Positions 50,194 to 59,058 of a DNA stretch of 64,000 nt are shown here, piece by piece; position 1 is the stretch's first letter, and each line of letters starts with the position of its first letter. Under the pieces are notes generated by a model. It saw only the letters and a program-made list of their open reading frames with translations, was not told the DNA's origin and ran no database searches. Origin of the DNA: Streptomyces olindensis (GTDB lineage: Bacteria; Actinomycetota; Actinomycetes; Streptomycetales; Streptomycetaceae); contig JJOH01000003.1 in assembly GCA_000696115.1 (NCBI GenBank), positions 248,001 through 312,000 of the forward strand. Direction: 5' to 3'. A program made the position numbers and the translations under genes.

Positions 50194-52422
50194 ATGGGGG
50201 ACAACAGGCTCATTCACGGCCGGTACCGGCTGCTCGACCTGATCGGGCGCGGCGGCATGGGCGAGGTGTGGCGGGCCCGGGACGAGTCCCTGGGCCGGCT
50301 CGTCGCCGTCAAGTGCCTCAAACCGCTGGGCCCCAACCACGACCACGCCTTCACGCGCGTGCTGCGGGAGCGGTTCCGCCGCGAGGCCCGGGTGGCGGCG
50401 GCGCTCCAGCACCGGGGCATCACCGTCGTGCACGACTTCGGCGAGTCCGACGGCGTCCTCTACCTCGTCATGGAACTGCTGGACGGCCGCAACCTCAGCC
50501 AGCTCCTGGAGGACAACAAGCAGCACCCGCTGCCGGTCGCCGACGTCCTGGAGATCGCCGAGCAGGTCGCCGCCGCCCTCGCGTACTGCCACGAACAGGG
50601 CATCGTCCACCGGGACCTGAAGCCCGCCAACATCGTGCGGCTCGGCGACGGCACGGTGAAGATCTGCGACTTCGGCATCGCCCGGCTCGGCCACGACATC
50701 GGCTTCACGTCCCGGCTGACCGGCACCGGCATCGCCATGGGCACCCCGCACTACATGTCCCCGGAGCAGATCAGCGGCACCGAGGTCGACCAGCGCAGCG
50801 ACCTGTACTCGTTCGGGTGCGTGCTCTACGAGATCGCCACCGGCGTCCCGCCGTTCGACCTCGACGACGCCTGGGCGATCCTCGTCGGTCACCGCGACAC
50901 CCCGCCCCGCCCTCCGCGCGAGCACCGCCCCGAACTGCCCGAGTACCTGGAGCGGGTCGTCCTCGACCTGCTTGCCAAGGAACCCGCGGAACGCCCCGGT
51001 GACGCCCGCGAGCTGGCGCGGAGGATCAGCGGGCACCGGGCCGCCCCGGCGTACGTGCCGACCGTCGTGGCGGCCGGGCCCGTTCCCGGGGCACCGGCGC
51101 GCGCGAGGCGGCTGCCGTCCTGGACCCGCGGCATGACCACCGGACACAAGGCGGCGGGCACCGGGCTGCGCACCACACCTCCCGACCCGGCGGCCGGACT
51201 GTCCGGCGAGTGGATCGCGCGGCCCGCCACCGGCCCCGTCGAGGAACCCGTCCCCGAGGAACGGCCCACCCCGTCGCCGGAGGTCCTGACCGCCCTGGCC
51301 GGCCGGCACAACGCGGGCCTGAGCCTCGGCCGGCTCGGCCGCTGGGCGGAGGCGGGCGAGGTGCACCGGGCGGTCGCCGCCGAACGCGAGCACCTCCTCG
51401 GCCCCGACCACCCCGACACCCTCGCCAGCCGCTACGAGGTCGCCTTCACCCTCAGCCGCACCGGCCGCGCCCCGGACGCCCTGCGCGAGTACAAGCACGT
51501 CGCCGAGGCCAGGATCCGCACCCTCGGCGCCGACCACCCCGACACCCTCGCCGCCCGCCAGGAGATGGCCTATGTCCTGGGCCAGCTGAACCGGCCCTTC
51601 GACGCGCACCGCGTCTACACGTCCGTGCTCGCAGCCCGGGAGCGCACGATGGGCCCCGACCACCCCGACACCCTGCGATGCCAGCACAACCTGGCCTTCA
51701 ACCTCAGCCGCCTCGGACGCCTGGAGGACTCCTACCGCATGGCCCGCGAGGTGGCCGCCGCGCGTGCCCGGGTGCTCGGCCCGGACCACCCCGACACCCT
51801 GGTCACCCGCTACGAGGTCGCCTACGCCCTGGGCCAGCTGGGCCGCTGGTCCGAGGCCCTGGAGACCTACCGCGAGGTCGCCGAGGCCCGCGCCCGCGCC
51901 CTCGGCCCCGACCACCCGGACACCCTCGCCGCCCGCCACGAGATCGGCATCAGCCTGGGCCGCCTCGGCCGCAGCGCGGAGGCCCTGGACCTCTACGACG
52001 CCCTGGCCGAGGACCGCACCCGGATCCAGGGCCCCACCCACCCCGAGACCCTGCGCGCCCGGCACGGCCGCTGCGTCAACCTCGGACGCCTCGGCCGCTG
52101 GGAGGAGGCCCTCGCCGAGTCCCGGGACGTCAGCGCCCTGCGGGAGCGGGCCCTCGGTCCCGACCACCCGGACACCCTGATCAGCCGCCGCGAGGTCGCC
52201 GTGGGCCTGGGCTGGCTGGGCCGCTGGGCCGACGCGCTCACCGAGTACCGCCGGGTGGCCGCCGCCCGCGAACGCGTCCTCGGCGCCGACCACCCCGACA
52301 CGCTCGCCGGCCGCAACGACGAGGCGCACTGCCTCCAGCAGCTGGGCCGCGGCGCCGAGGCCGTGGCGCTGTACCGCAGGGTGGCGGCCCTGCGCCAGGA
52401 GCGGGCCTCCGGCGGGCAGTGA
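50194..52422 (+). CDS. Soluble serine/threonine protein kinase with C-terminal TPR repeats
   Basis: Predicted 742 residues. Kinase domain about 10-280: Gly loop IGRGGMGEVW, Lys40 (LVAVKCLK), catalytic HRDLKPANIV (His139-Asp141), DFG at Asp159 and MGTPHYMSPEQISG. After a Pro/Ala-rich linker (about 290-365) come eight 42-residue repeats, each with a GPDHPDTL-like motif (one reads GPTHPETL), of the TPR_10/12 type. There is no transmembrane helix or PASTA domain, unlike PknB. The TPR part probably recruits substrates or partners. It starts 65 bp after the oxygenase gene, behind GGGGGGAG. A short duplication of CGGGCAGTGAGG spans the stop codon. Confidence 0.93.
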   Translation: MGDNRLIHGRYRLLDLIGRGGMGEVWRARDESLGRLVAVKCLKPLGPNHDHAFTRVLRERFRREARVAAALQHRGITVVHDFGESDGVLYLVMELLDGRNLSQLLEDNKQHPLPVADVLEIAEQVAAALAYCHEQGIVHRDLKPANIVRLGDGTVKICDFGIARLGHDIGFTSRLTGTGIAMGTPHYMSPEQISGTEVDQRSDLYSFGCVLYEIATGVPPFDLDDAWAILVGHRDTPPRPPREHRPELPEYLERVVLDLLAKEPAERPGDARELARRISGHRAAPAYVPTVVAAGPVPGAPARARRLPSWTRGMTTGHKAAGTGLRTTPPDPAAGLSGEWIARPATGPVEEPVPEERPTPSPEVLTALAGRHNAGLSLGRLGRWAEAGEVHRAVAAEREHLLGPDHPDTLASRYEVAFTLSRTGRAPDALREYKHVAEARIRTLGADHPDTLAARQEMAYVLGQLNRPFDAHRVYTSVLAARERTMGPDHPDTLRCQHNLAFNLSRLGRLEDSYRMAREVAAARARVLGPDHPDTLVTRYEVAYALGQLGRWSEALETYREVAEARARALGPDHPDTLAARHEIGISLGRLGRSAEALDLYDALAEDRTRIQGPTHPETLRARHGRCVNLGRLGRWEEALAESRDVSALRERALGPDHPDTLISRREVAVGLGWLGRWADALTEYRRVAAARERVLGADHPDTLAGRNDEAHCLQQLGRGAEAVALYRRVAALRQERASGGQ

Positions 52423-52499
52423 GGCTTCCGCCGGGCAGTGAGGCCTTCCGGCGGACAGCGCCTGTGGCCGACCCGGATCACCCCGTGTTACGAAGAACC

Positions 52500-54092
52500 A
52501 TGACCGCACCCCTGGGATCCCGCGCACACCGGACGTACGACGCCGTCATCGTCGGCGGCGGCCACAACGGCCTCGTCGCCGCCGCCTACCTGGCCCGGGC
52601 GGGCCGCTCCGTGCTGGTGCTGGAGCGGCTGGACCACACCGGCGGCGCGGCCGTGTCCACCCGGCCCTTCCCCGGGGTCGACGCCCGGCTGTCCCGCTAC
52701 TCCTACCTGGTCAGTCTCCTGCCGAAGAAGATCGTCCGGGACCTCCGCCTCGACTTCCGGGTGCGCACCCGCACCGTCTCCTCCTACACACCCGCCGAAC
52801 GCGACGGCCGCCCCACCGGGCTCCTCGTCGGCGGCGGCGAACGGCGGACCAGGGAGGCCTTCGCCCGGCTCACCGGCTCCGACGGCGAGTACCGGTCCTG
52901 GCAGGAGTTCTACGGCATGACCGGCCGCGCCGCCCAGCGGATCTTCCCCACCCTCACGGAGCCGCTGCCCACCCGCGCGGAGCTGCGCCGCCGCCTCGAC
53001 GACGAGGAGGCCTGGAGGACGCTGTTCGAGGAGCCGATCGGGGCCGCCGTCGAGCGGCACTTCGCCGACGACCTGGTGCGCGGCGTGGTCCTCACCGACG
53101 CCCTGATCGGCACCTTCGCCGACGCCCACGACCCCTCGCTGAAGCAGAACCGCTGCTTCCTCTACCACGTGATCGGCGGCGGCACCGGCGCCTGGGACGT
53201 GCCGGTCGGCGGCATGGGTGCCCTCACCGACGCGCTGGCCGACGCCGCACGCGCCGCAGGGGCCGTCCTCGCCACCGGCCACGAGGCGCTGCGCATCGCC
53301 ACGGACGGCCGGACGGCCGAGGTCACCTACCGCACGGCCGACGGCGAGGGCACCGTCGCCGCCCGGCACGTCCTGGTCAACGCCTCCCCGCAGGCCCTGG
53401 CCGACCTGACCGGCGACCCTTCGCCCAGCCCCGCCGAGGGCGCCCAGCTGAAGGTGAACATGCTGCTCAAGCGGCTGCCGCGGCTGCGGGACAGCGCCGT
53501 CGACCCGCACGAGGCGTTCGCCGGCACCTTCCACATCGCCGAGGGCTACGAGCAGCTGGCCACCGCCCACGCCCAGGCCGCCGCCGGTGACCTGCCCGCC
53601 GCGCCGCCCTCCGAGATCTACTGCCACTCCCTCACCGACCCGAGCATCCTGGGGCCGGGCCTGGCCGAGCAGGGCTACCAGACCCTCACCCTGTTCGGTC
53701 TGCACACCCCGGCCCGGCTCTTCGAGCGGGACAACGACGGCGTCCGCGAGGAACTCCTCAAGTCCACGCTCGCCCAGCTCGACGCCCACCTGGCCGAGCC
53801 CCTCGCCGACTGCCTGGCCACCGACGCGGACGGACGGCCCTGCATCGAGGCCAGGACCCCGCTCGACCTGGAACGGGACCTCGGGCTGCCCGGCGGCAAC
53901 ATCTTCCACCGCGAGCTGAGCTGGCCCCACGCCCAGGACGGCACCGGCCGCTGGGGCGTGGAGACGCGGCACGCGAACGTGCTGCTGTGCGGGGCCGGCG
54001 CCGTGCGCGGGGGCGGAGTGAGCGGGGTGCCCGGGCACAACGCGGCCATGGCGGTCCTGGAGGGCGGGCCGACTGAATCACTGCCCTCCTGA
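52500..54092 (+). CDS. FAD-dependent oxidoreductase, phytoene-desaturase/carotenoid-isomerase-like
   Basis: Predicted 530 residues. The N terminus has the dinucleotide motif DAVIVGGGHNGLVAAAYLARAGRSVLVLERLDHTGGAAVS. The middle has VIGGGTGAWDVPVGGMGALTDALADAARAAGA, and the C terminus GGNIFHRELSW, LLCGAGAVRGGGVSGVPGHNAAMAVL. This is the pattern of the CrtI-related NAD(P)/FAD oxidoreductases resembling human PYROXD2, rather than the desaturases of carotenoid clusters. No carotenoid genes are nearby, so the substrate is open. It follows the kinase by 77 bp on the same strand. Confidence 0.9.
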   Translation: MTAPLGSRAHRTYDAVIVGGGHNGLVAAAYLARAGRSVLVLERLDHTGGAAVSTRPFPGVDARLSRYSYLVSLLPKKIVRDLRLDFRVRTRTVSSYTPAERDGRPTGLLVGGGERRTREAFARLTGSDGEYRSWQEFYGMTGRAAQRIFPTLTEPLPTRAELRRRLDDEEAWRTLFEEPIGAAVERHFADDLVRGVVLTDALIGTFADAHDPSLKQNRCFLYHVIGGGTGAWDVPVGGMGALTDALADAARAAGAVLATGHEALRIATDGRTAEVTYRTADGEGTVAARHVLVNASPQALADLTGDPSPSPAEGAQLKVNMLLKRLPRLRDSAVDPHEAFAGTFHIAEGYEQLATAHAQAAAGDLPAAPPSEIYCHSLTDPSILGPGLAEQGYQTLTLFGLHTPARLFERDNDGVREELLKSTLAQLDAHLAEPLADCLATDADGRPCIEARTPLDLERDLGLPGGNIFHRELSWPHAQDGTGRWGVETRHANVLLCGAGAVRGGGVSGVPGHNAAMAVLEGGPTESLPS

Positions 54093-54171
54093 GGGGCACT
54101 CCGGCAGGGAAGGTATCCATAACCGGCCGGCCGCCCCACGCGGACGGTCGTACCCCCCACGGGAGGCTCCC

Positions 54172-54363
54172 ATGGCCGAGCTCAGCCCGACCGACCTCCA
54201 GAAGGCGCTCAAGGGCATGGACTACCCCACGGACAAGAAGCACCTGGTGGAGCGTGCCCGCAGCAACCACGCCGACGACAAGGTCGTCCGCACCCTCGAC
54301 GGCCTGAAGGAGGACCGCTTCGACGGCCCGAACGAGGTGCAGAAGGCCGTCTTCAACCAGTGA
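54172..54363 (+). CDS. DUF2795 small protein
   Basis: Predicted 63 residues, strongly charged: LSPTDLQKALKGMDYPTDKK, VERARSNHADDKVVRTLDGL and FDGPNEVQKAVF. The L..L.g..YP..K..L...A......D.....L..L....F....ev..A pattern is that of DUF2795, small helical proteins common in Streptomyces with no proven function. GGGAGG lies seven bases before the ATG. The stop codon opens a perfect 12-bp tandem duplication (54361-54384). Confidence 0.88.
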   Translation: MAELSPTDLQKALKGMDYPTDKKHLVERARSNHADDKVVRTLDGLKEDRFDGPNEVQKAVFNQ

Positions 54364-54384
54364 GGAAACCGCTGAGGAAACCGC
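54361..54384 (+). repeat. Tandem duplication of 12 bp at a stop codon
   Basis: TGAGGAAACCGC occurs twice without a gap (54361-54372, 54373-54384); the first TGA is the DUF2795 stop codon. It fills the gap to the convergent hydrolase gene. Confidence 0.8.
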
Positions 54385-54385
54385 C

Positions 54386-56155
54386 TCAGTCGGCCGACGG
54401 CGCCCAGCCCGCCGCTTCGACGCGCGACGCGTCCGCCGGGCGCGCCTCGTCGAACAGGACGCCGTCGGCCGCCTCCACCCGCAGCCCGTCCACGTAGACC
54501 CCGCGACCGACGTACAGCCGGTCCGTCGCGTACCGCCAGCGCACGGCCAGCGCCCGCGCGGCGGGCAGCTCGGCGGTGAGCCGGTGCCAGACGCGGCCCG
54601 ACCAGCCGCTGACCGAGCCCGACGGGTGCTGCCGGGGATCCTCGCCCCGGCGGGACGTCGTGAAGGGCACCGGCCGCCAGGACGTACCGCCGTCGGTCGT
54701 GGCCTCCAGGACCAGGACGTCGGCCTTCGGCTCGGTGTCCCACCACAGCGCGCAGCGCAGCCGCGCCCCGCCGGACGACGTGTCGAGCGCGGGCAGGGCC
54801 AGCGTCGCCGTGGCGGAGACCGCCATCCCGGAGAACCAGGCCGTGCGTCCCCGCGCGGGCCGGACCGGCACGGCGCGCGCCAGGTTGTTCGCGGCGGCCA
54901 CCCGGGGAGCGGAACCGGACCGCCAGCTCCGCACCGGATGGACGGAGTTGCCGAGGACGACGAGGAACGAGTCGGTCGACGGGTCGAGCACCAGCGAGGT
55001 ACCGGTGAAGCCGGTGTGCCCGGCACTGCGCGGCGTGGCCATCGCGCCCATGTACCAGTGCTGGTGGAGCTCGAAGCCGAGTCCGTGCTCGTCCCCGGGG
55101 AACGCCGTGTTGAAGTCGGTGAACATCAGCTCCACCGACTCCGGTTCCAGGATCCGGGCACGCCCGTAGACACCCCCGTTGAGCAGTGTGCGGGCGAGGA
55201 CCGCGAGGTCCCAGGCGTCGGAGAACACGCCCGCGTGGCCCGCGACGCCGCCCAGGCCGAAGGCGTTCTCGTCGTGCACCTCGCCCCACACCAGGCCGCG
55301 GTCCAGCCCGGACCACGGCTTGCGCGCGTCCTCGGTGGCCGCGATCTTCGGCCGCCAGGAGGCCGGCGGGTTGTAGCGGGTGCGGCGCAGGCCCAGCGGG
55401 GCGGTGATCTCCTCGCGCAGGAGGGTGTCCAGGGGGCGGCCCGTGATCCGTTCCAGCACGAGCTGGAGCGAGATGAGGTTGAGGTCCGAGTACAGGTACG
55501 CCGTGCCCGGGGCGCTGACCGGCGCCTCGTCCCAGATGCGCTGGAGCTTCTCCTCGTACGTGGGCGCGCTGTACAGCGGGATCCAGGCGCGGAAGCCCGA
55601 GGTGTGCGTGAGCAGCTGACGGATCGTGATGTCCTGCTTGCCCGCACGGCCGAAGTCGGGCAGGTACGCGGCGACCTTCGCCTCCAGCTCCAGTTTCCCC
55701 CGCTCCATCTGCTGCACGGCGAGGAGCGAGGTGAACAGCTTCGACACCGACGCCAGGTCGAAGACGGTGTCCTCGGCCATCGGGATCTGCTCGCCGGGCG
55801 GGAACTCGATCCCGGTGTCGGTCTTCTCGTCGTAGGCCCGGTAGCGCACCGCCATGCCGATGGGCCGGTGCAGCGCGACCGTGCCGCCGCGTCCGGCGAG
55901 CAGGACGGCGCCCGCGTACCAGGGGTGCTTCGGGGAGGGGCGCAGGAACGCCTCGGCGTCGGTGACCAGTTGCCGCAGAGGGGCGGGGAGCAGCCCGGCG
56001 CGGGCGGCGGAGCCGTGCCGCAGCGTGTGACGCCCCGGGACCGGGGCGGCCTCGGCGGGTAAGGGAGCGAGGGCCAGGGCACCACCCAGGATCAGGGCGC
56101 GTCTGCGCGTCGGCCCGCCGGTCGTCGTCGCTCTGTCTGCCGTGCCTTCGGTCAC
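54386..56155 (-). CDS. Tat-secreted serine hydrolase, class C beta-lactamase/esterase fold
   Basis: Predicted 589 residues from GTG 56155 (GGAAGG seven bases before). A Tat signal, [21 protein letters not shown] (residues 16-36), directs export. The catalytic domain (about 50-430) has SxxK as Ser136-Val-Ser-Lys139, the tyrosine motif YLYSDLN, and GHTGFTG in place of KTG, typical of class C-like D-aminopeptidase/esterase enzymes. Residues about 430-589 form a C-terminal beta domain (ALPALDTSSGGARLRCALWWDTEPKADVLVLEATTDGGTSW). Substrates could be D-amino-acid peptides, esters or beta-lactams. Convergent with the DUF2795 gene and divergent from the nitronate monooxygenase gene. Confidence 0.9.
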   Translation of the reverse strand: MTEGTADRATTTGGPTRRRALILGGALALAPLPAEAAPVPGRHTLRHGSAARAGLLPAPLRQLVTDAEAFLRPSPKHPWYAGAVLLAGRGGTVALHRPIGMAVRYRAYDEKTDTGIEFPPGEQIPMAEDTVFDLASVSKLFTSLLAVQQMERGKLELEAKVAAYLPDFGRAGKQDITIRQLLTHTSGFRAWIPLYSAPTYEEKLQRIWDEAPVSAPGTAYLYSDLNLISLQLVLERITGRPLDTLLREEITAPLGLRRTRYNPPASWRPKIAATEDARKPWSGLDRGLVWGEVHDENAFGLGGVAGHAGVFSDAWDLAVLARTLLNGGVYGRARILEPESVELMFTDFNTAFPGDEHGLGFELHQHWYMGAMATPRSAGHTGFTGTSLVLDPSTDSFLVVLGNSVHPVRSWRSGSAPRVAAANNLARAVPVRPARGRTAWFSGMAVSATATLALPALDTSSGGARLRCALWWDTEPKADVLVLEATTDGGTSWRPVPFTTSRRGEDPRQHPSGSVSGWSGRVWHRLTAELPAARALAVRWRYATDRLYVGRGVYVDGLRVEAADGVLFDEARPADASRVEAAGWAPSAD

Positions 56156-56286
56156 CGCGCATCCTTCCGCCGAACCGCCCTGGACGTCCCGCACAGTATG
56201 TCCTCCCGACCCGACCCCGCCGATAAATCTGACGGTGTATCAGAAAAGCCCTTCCGTCCTCCGGAGGACTCCGGCATCCTGCGCCC

Positions 56287-57396
56287 ATGCAGACGGAGCT
56301 GAGCAAGCAACTGGGAGTCGAGCACGCCGTCTTCGGCTTCACGCCGTTCCCCGCCGTCGCCGCGGCCATCAGCCGGGCCGGCGGCTTCGGGGTGCTCGGC
56401 GCGGTCCGCTACACCGCCCCCGACGACCTCAAACGCGACCTGGACTGGATCGAGGCGCACGCCGAGGGCAGGCCGTACGGCCTGGACGTCGTCATGCCCG
56501 CGAAGAAGGTGGAGGGCGTCACGGAGGCCGACGTCGAGGCGATGATCCCCGAGGGGCACCGGCGGTTCGTCGAGGACACCCTCGCCAAGTACGGCGTGCC
56601 GGACCTCCCCGAGGGTGAGGCGTCCGGGTGGCGCATCACGGGCTGGATGGAACAGGTCGCCCGCACCCAGCTCGACGTCGCCTTCGACTACCCGATCAAG
56701 CTGCTCGCCAACGCGCTCGGCTCCCCGCCCGCCGACGTCATCGCCCGGGCCCACGATCAGGGCGTCCTCGTGGCGGCCCTCGCGGGCAGCGCCCGGCACG
56801 CCCGCAAGCACAAGGACGCCGGGATCGACATCGTCGTGGCACAGGGCTACGAGGCGGGCGGCCACACCGGCGAGATCGCGTCCATGGTGCTCACTCCCGA
56901 GGTCGTCGACGCCGTCGCCCCGCTGCCCGTCCTGGCCGCCGGCGGCATCGGCAGCGGACCGCAGGTGGCTGCCGCACTCGCCCTCGGCGCCCAGGGTGTG
57001 TGGCTGGGCTCCCTGTGGCTGACCACCACAGAAGCGGACCTCCACTCGCCCGCCCTGACCCGCAAGCTCCTCGCGGCCGGCTCCGGCGACACCGTGCGCT
57101 CCCGCGCCCTCACGGGCAAGCCCGCACGCCAGCTGCGCACCGAGTGGACCGACGCCTGGGAGGACCGGGACGGACCCGGCCCGCTGCCCATGCCGTTGCA
57201 GGGCCTGCTGGTCGCCGAGGCCGTCTCCCGCATCCAGAAGTACGAGGTGGAACCACTGCTCGGCACGCCGGTCGGGCAGATCGTCGGGCGGATGAACAGC
57301 GAACGCAGCGTCCGGGCCGTCTTCGACGACCTCACCCGCGGCTTCGAGGAGGCCGTGGACCGCGTCAACCGCATCGCCGGAAGGAGCGGCCAGTGA
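56287..57396 (+). CDS. Nitronate monooxygenase (2-nitropropane dioxygenase family)
   Basis: Predicted 369-residue FMN TIM-barrel enzyme. Marks are VFGFTPFPAVAAAISRAGGFGVLGA, AGIDIVVAQGYEAGGHTGEI (the His is the usual catalytic base), LPVLAAGGIGSGPQVAAALALGAQGVWLGSLWLTT and RALTGKPARQLRTEW. Nitronate monooxygenases detoxify propionate-3-nitronate and similar compounds; some homologues act as enoyl reductases. The stop codon overlaps the GTG start of the acyl-CoA ligase (GTGA), so the products are made together and may handle the same carboxylic acid. The region before the gene (GATAAATCTGACGGTGTATC) may hold its promoter. Confidence 0.92.
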   Translation: MQTELSKQLGVEHAVFGFTPFPAVAAAISRAGGFGVLGAVRYTAPDDLKRDLDWIEAHAEGRPYGLDVVMPAKKVEGVTEADVEAMIPEGHRRFVEDTLAKYGVPDLPEGEASGWRITGWMEQVARTQLDVAFDYPIKLLANALGSPPADVIARAHDQGVLVAALAGSARHARKHKDAGIDIVVAQGYEAGGHTGEIASMVLTPEVVDAVAPLPVLAAGGIGSGPQVAAALALGAQGVWLGSLWLTTTEADLHSPALTRKLLAAGSGDTVRSRALTGKPARQLRTEWTDAWEDRDGPGPLPMPLQGLLVAEAVSRIQKYEVEPLLGTPVGQIVGRMNSERSVRAVFDDLTRGFEEAVDRVNRIAGRSGQ

Positions 57397-58946
57397 ACAG
57401 CGGTGTTCCCCAGGGCTTCTGGGCCCAGGCGGCACGGGACCCCGGCCGCGAGGTGCTCGTCGCACCCGACGGCGAGGAATGGACCGCCGGACGCCTGCAC
57501 GCCGCCGCCAACCGGCTCGTGCACGGCCTGCGCGCGGCCGGGCTGGCACGCGGCGACACCTTCGCGGTCGTCCTCCCCAACGGCGTCGAGTTCCTCACCG
57601 CGTACCTCGCCGCCAGCCAGGCCGGGTTCTACCTCGTGCCCGTCAACCACCACCTGGTCGGGCCGGAGATCGCCTGGATCGTCTCCGACTCCGGCGCCAA
57701 GGTCCTCCTCGCCCACGAGCGTTACGGTGACGCGGCCCGCCACGCCGCCGACGAGGCCGGCCTCCCCGGCACCCACCGGTACGCCGTCGGCACGGTCGAG
57801 GGCTTCCGGCCGTACGCCGAACTCCTCGACGGCCGCCCCGAGTCGCCGCCCGCGGACCGCACCCTCGGCTGGGTCATGAACTACACCTCGGGCACCACCG
57901 GCCGCCCCCGCGGCATCCGCCGCCCGCTGCCCGGCAAACCGCCGGAGGAGGCCTACCTCGGCGGCTTCCTCGGCATCTTCGGCATCCGGCCCTTCGACGA
58001 CAACGTGCACCTGGTGTGCTCGCCGCTCTACCACACGGCCGTTCTCCAGTTCGCCGGGGCGTCCCTGCACATCGGCCACCGGCTGGTCCTGATGGACAAG
58101 TGGACACCCGAGGAGATGCTCCGCCTCATCGACCGCCACCGCTGCACCCACACCCACATGGTCCCCACCCAGTTCCACCGCCTGCTGGCCCTGCCCGACG
58201 AGGTGAAGGACCGCTACGACGTCTCCTCCATGCGGCACGCCATCCACGGCGCCGCCCCCTGCCCCGACCACGTCAAACGGGCCATGCTCGACTGGTGGGG
58301 CCCCTGCGTGGAGGAGTACTACGCGGCCAGCGAGGGCGGCGGCGCCTTCGCCACCGCCGAGGACTGGCTGAAGAAGCCCGGCACCGTCGGCAAGGCCTGG
58401 CCCATCAGCGAACTCGCGATCTTCGACGACGACGGCAACCGGCTGCCGCCGGGCGAACTCGGCACCGTCTACATGAAGATGAACACCGGCGGCTTCTCGT
58501 ACCACAAGGACGAGGCCAAGACCCGCAAGAACCGCATCGGCGACTTCTTCACCGTCGGCGACCTGGGCCACCTCGACGAGGACGGCTACCTCTTCCTGCG
58601 CGACCGCAAGATCGACCTGATCATCTCCGGCGGCGTCAACATCTACCCGGCCGAGATCGAGTCGGCCCTGCTCGCCCACCCCGCCGTCGCGGACGCCGCC
58701 GTCTTCGGCATCCCGCACGACGACTGGGGCGAGGAGGTCAAGGCGGTCGTCGAACCGGCCCCCGGACACCGGCCCGGGTCCGCCCTCGCGGCCGACCTCC
58801 TCGACCACTGCGCCCACCGGCTCGCCGGGTACAAGCGGCCCCGCAGCGTCGACTTCATCACCGAGATGCCCCGCGACCCCAACGGCAAGCTGTACAAGCG
58901 GCGGCTGCGCGAGCCGTACTGGGAGGGCCGGACCCGACCGGTGTGA
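57393..58946 (+). CDS. AMP-forming acyl-CoA synthetase
   Basis: Predicted 517 residues from GTG 57393, overlapping the nitronate monooxygenase stop. ANL-superfamily motifs: P-loop YTSGTTGRPRGI, EEYYAASEGGGAF (A5), FFTVGDLGHLDEDGYLFLRDRKIDLIISGGVNIYPAEIE (A7/A8 hinge) and the C-terminal catalytic Lys in DPNGKLYKRRLR. It activates a carboxylic acid to acyl-AMP and then acyl-CoA. The translational coupling suggests that the acid is related to the nitronate monooxygenase substrate or product. A strong hairpin ends the pair. Confidence 0.94.
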   Translation: MNSGVPQGFWAQAARDPGREVLVAPDGEEWTAGRLHAAANRLVHGLRAAGLARGDTFAVVLPNGVEFLTAYLAASQAGFYLVPVNHHLVGPEIAWIVSDSGAKVLLAHERYGDAARHAADEAGLPGTHRYAVGTVEGFRPYAELLDGRPESPPADRTLGWVMNYTSGTTGRPRGIRRPLPGKPPEEAYLGGFLGIFGIRPFDDNVHLVCSPLYHTAVLQFAGASLHIGHRLVLMDKWTPEEMLRLIDRHRCTHTHMVPTQFHRLLALPDEVKDRYDVSSMRHAIHGAAPCPDHVKRAMLDWWGPCVEEYYAASEGGGAFATAEDWLKKPGTVGKAWPISELAIFDDDGNRLPPGELGTVYMKMNTGGFSYHKDEAKTRKNRIGDFFTVGDLGHLDEDGYLFLRDRKIDLIISGGVNIYPAEIESALLAHPAVADAAVFGIPHDDWGEEVKAVVEPAPGHRPGSALAADLLDHCAHRLAGYKRPRSVDFITEMPRDPNGKLYKRRLREPYWEGRTRPV

Positions 58947-58971
58947 GGCGACGCGGCGACTCAGGTATGGG

Positions 58972-59010
58972 GAGCGGGGGCCGGCGTCATCCTTTGGTCG
59001 GCCCCCGCTC
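58972..59010 (+). terminator. Transcription terminator after the acyl-CoA synthetase
   Basis: GAGCGGGGGCCG (58972-58983) and CGGCCCCCGCTC (58999-59010) are perfect 12-bp arms with a 15-base loop, 25 bp after the stop codon. Strong G+C hairpins without a U tract commonly end transcription in Streptomyces. Confidence 0.75.
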
Positions 59011-59058
59011 GCCCTCCGGCCGATGTCCGGCCGGGCCCCGCCTCCCTAGCGTCGGACC

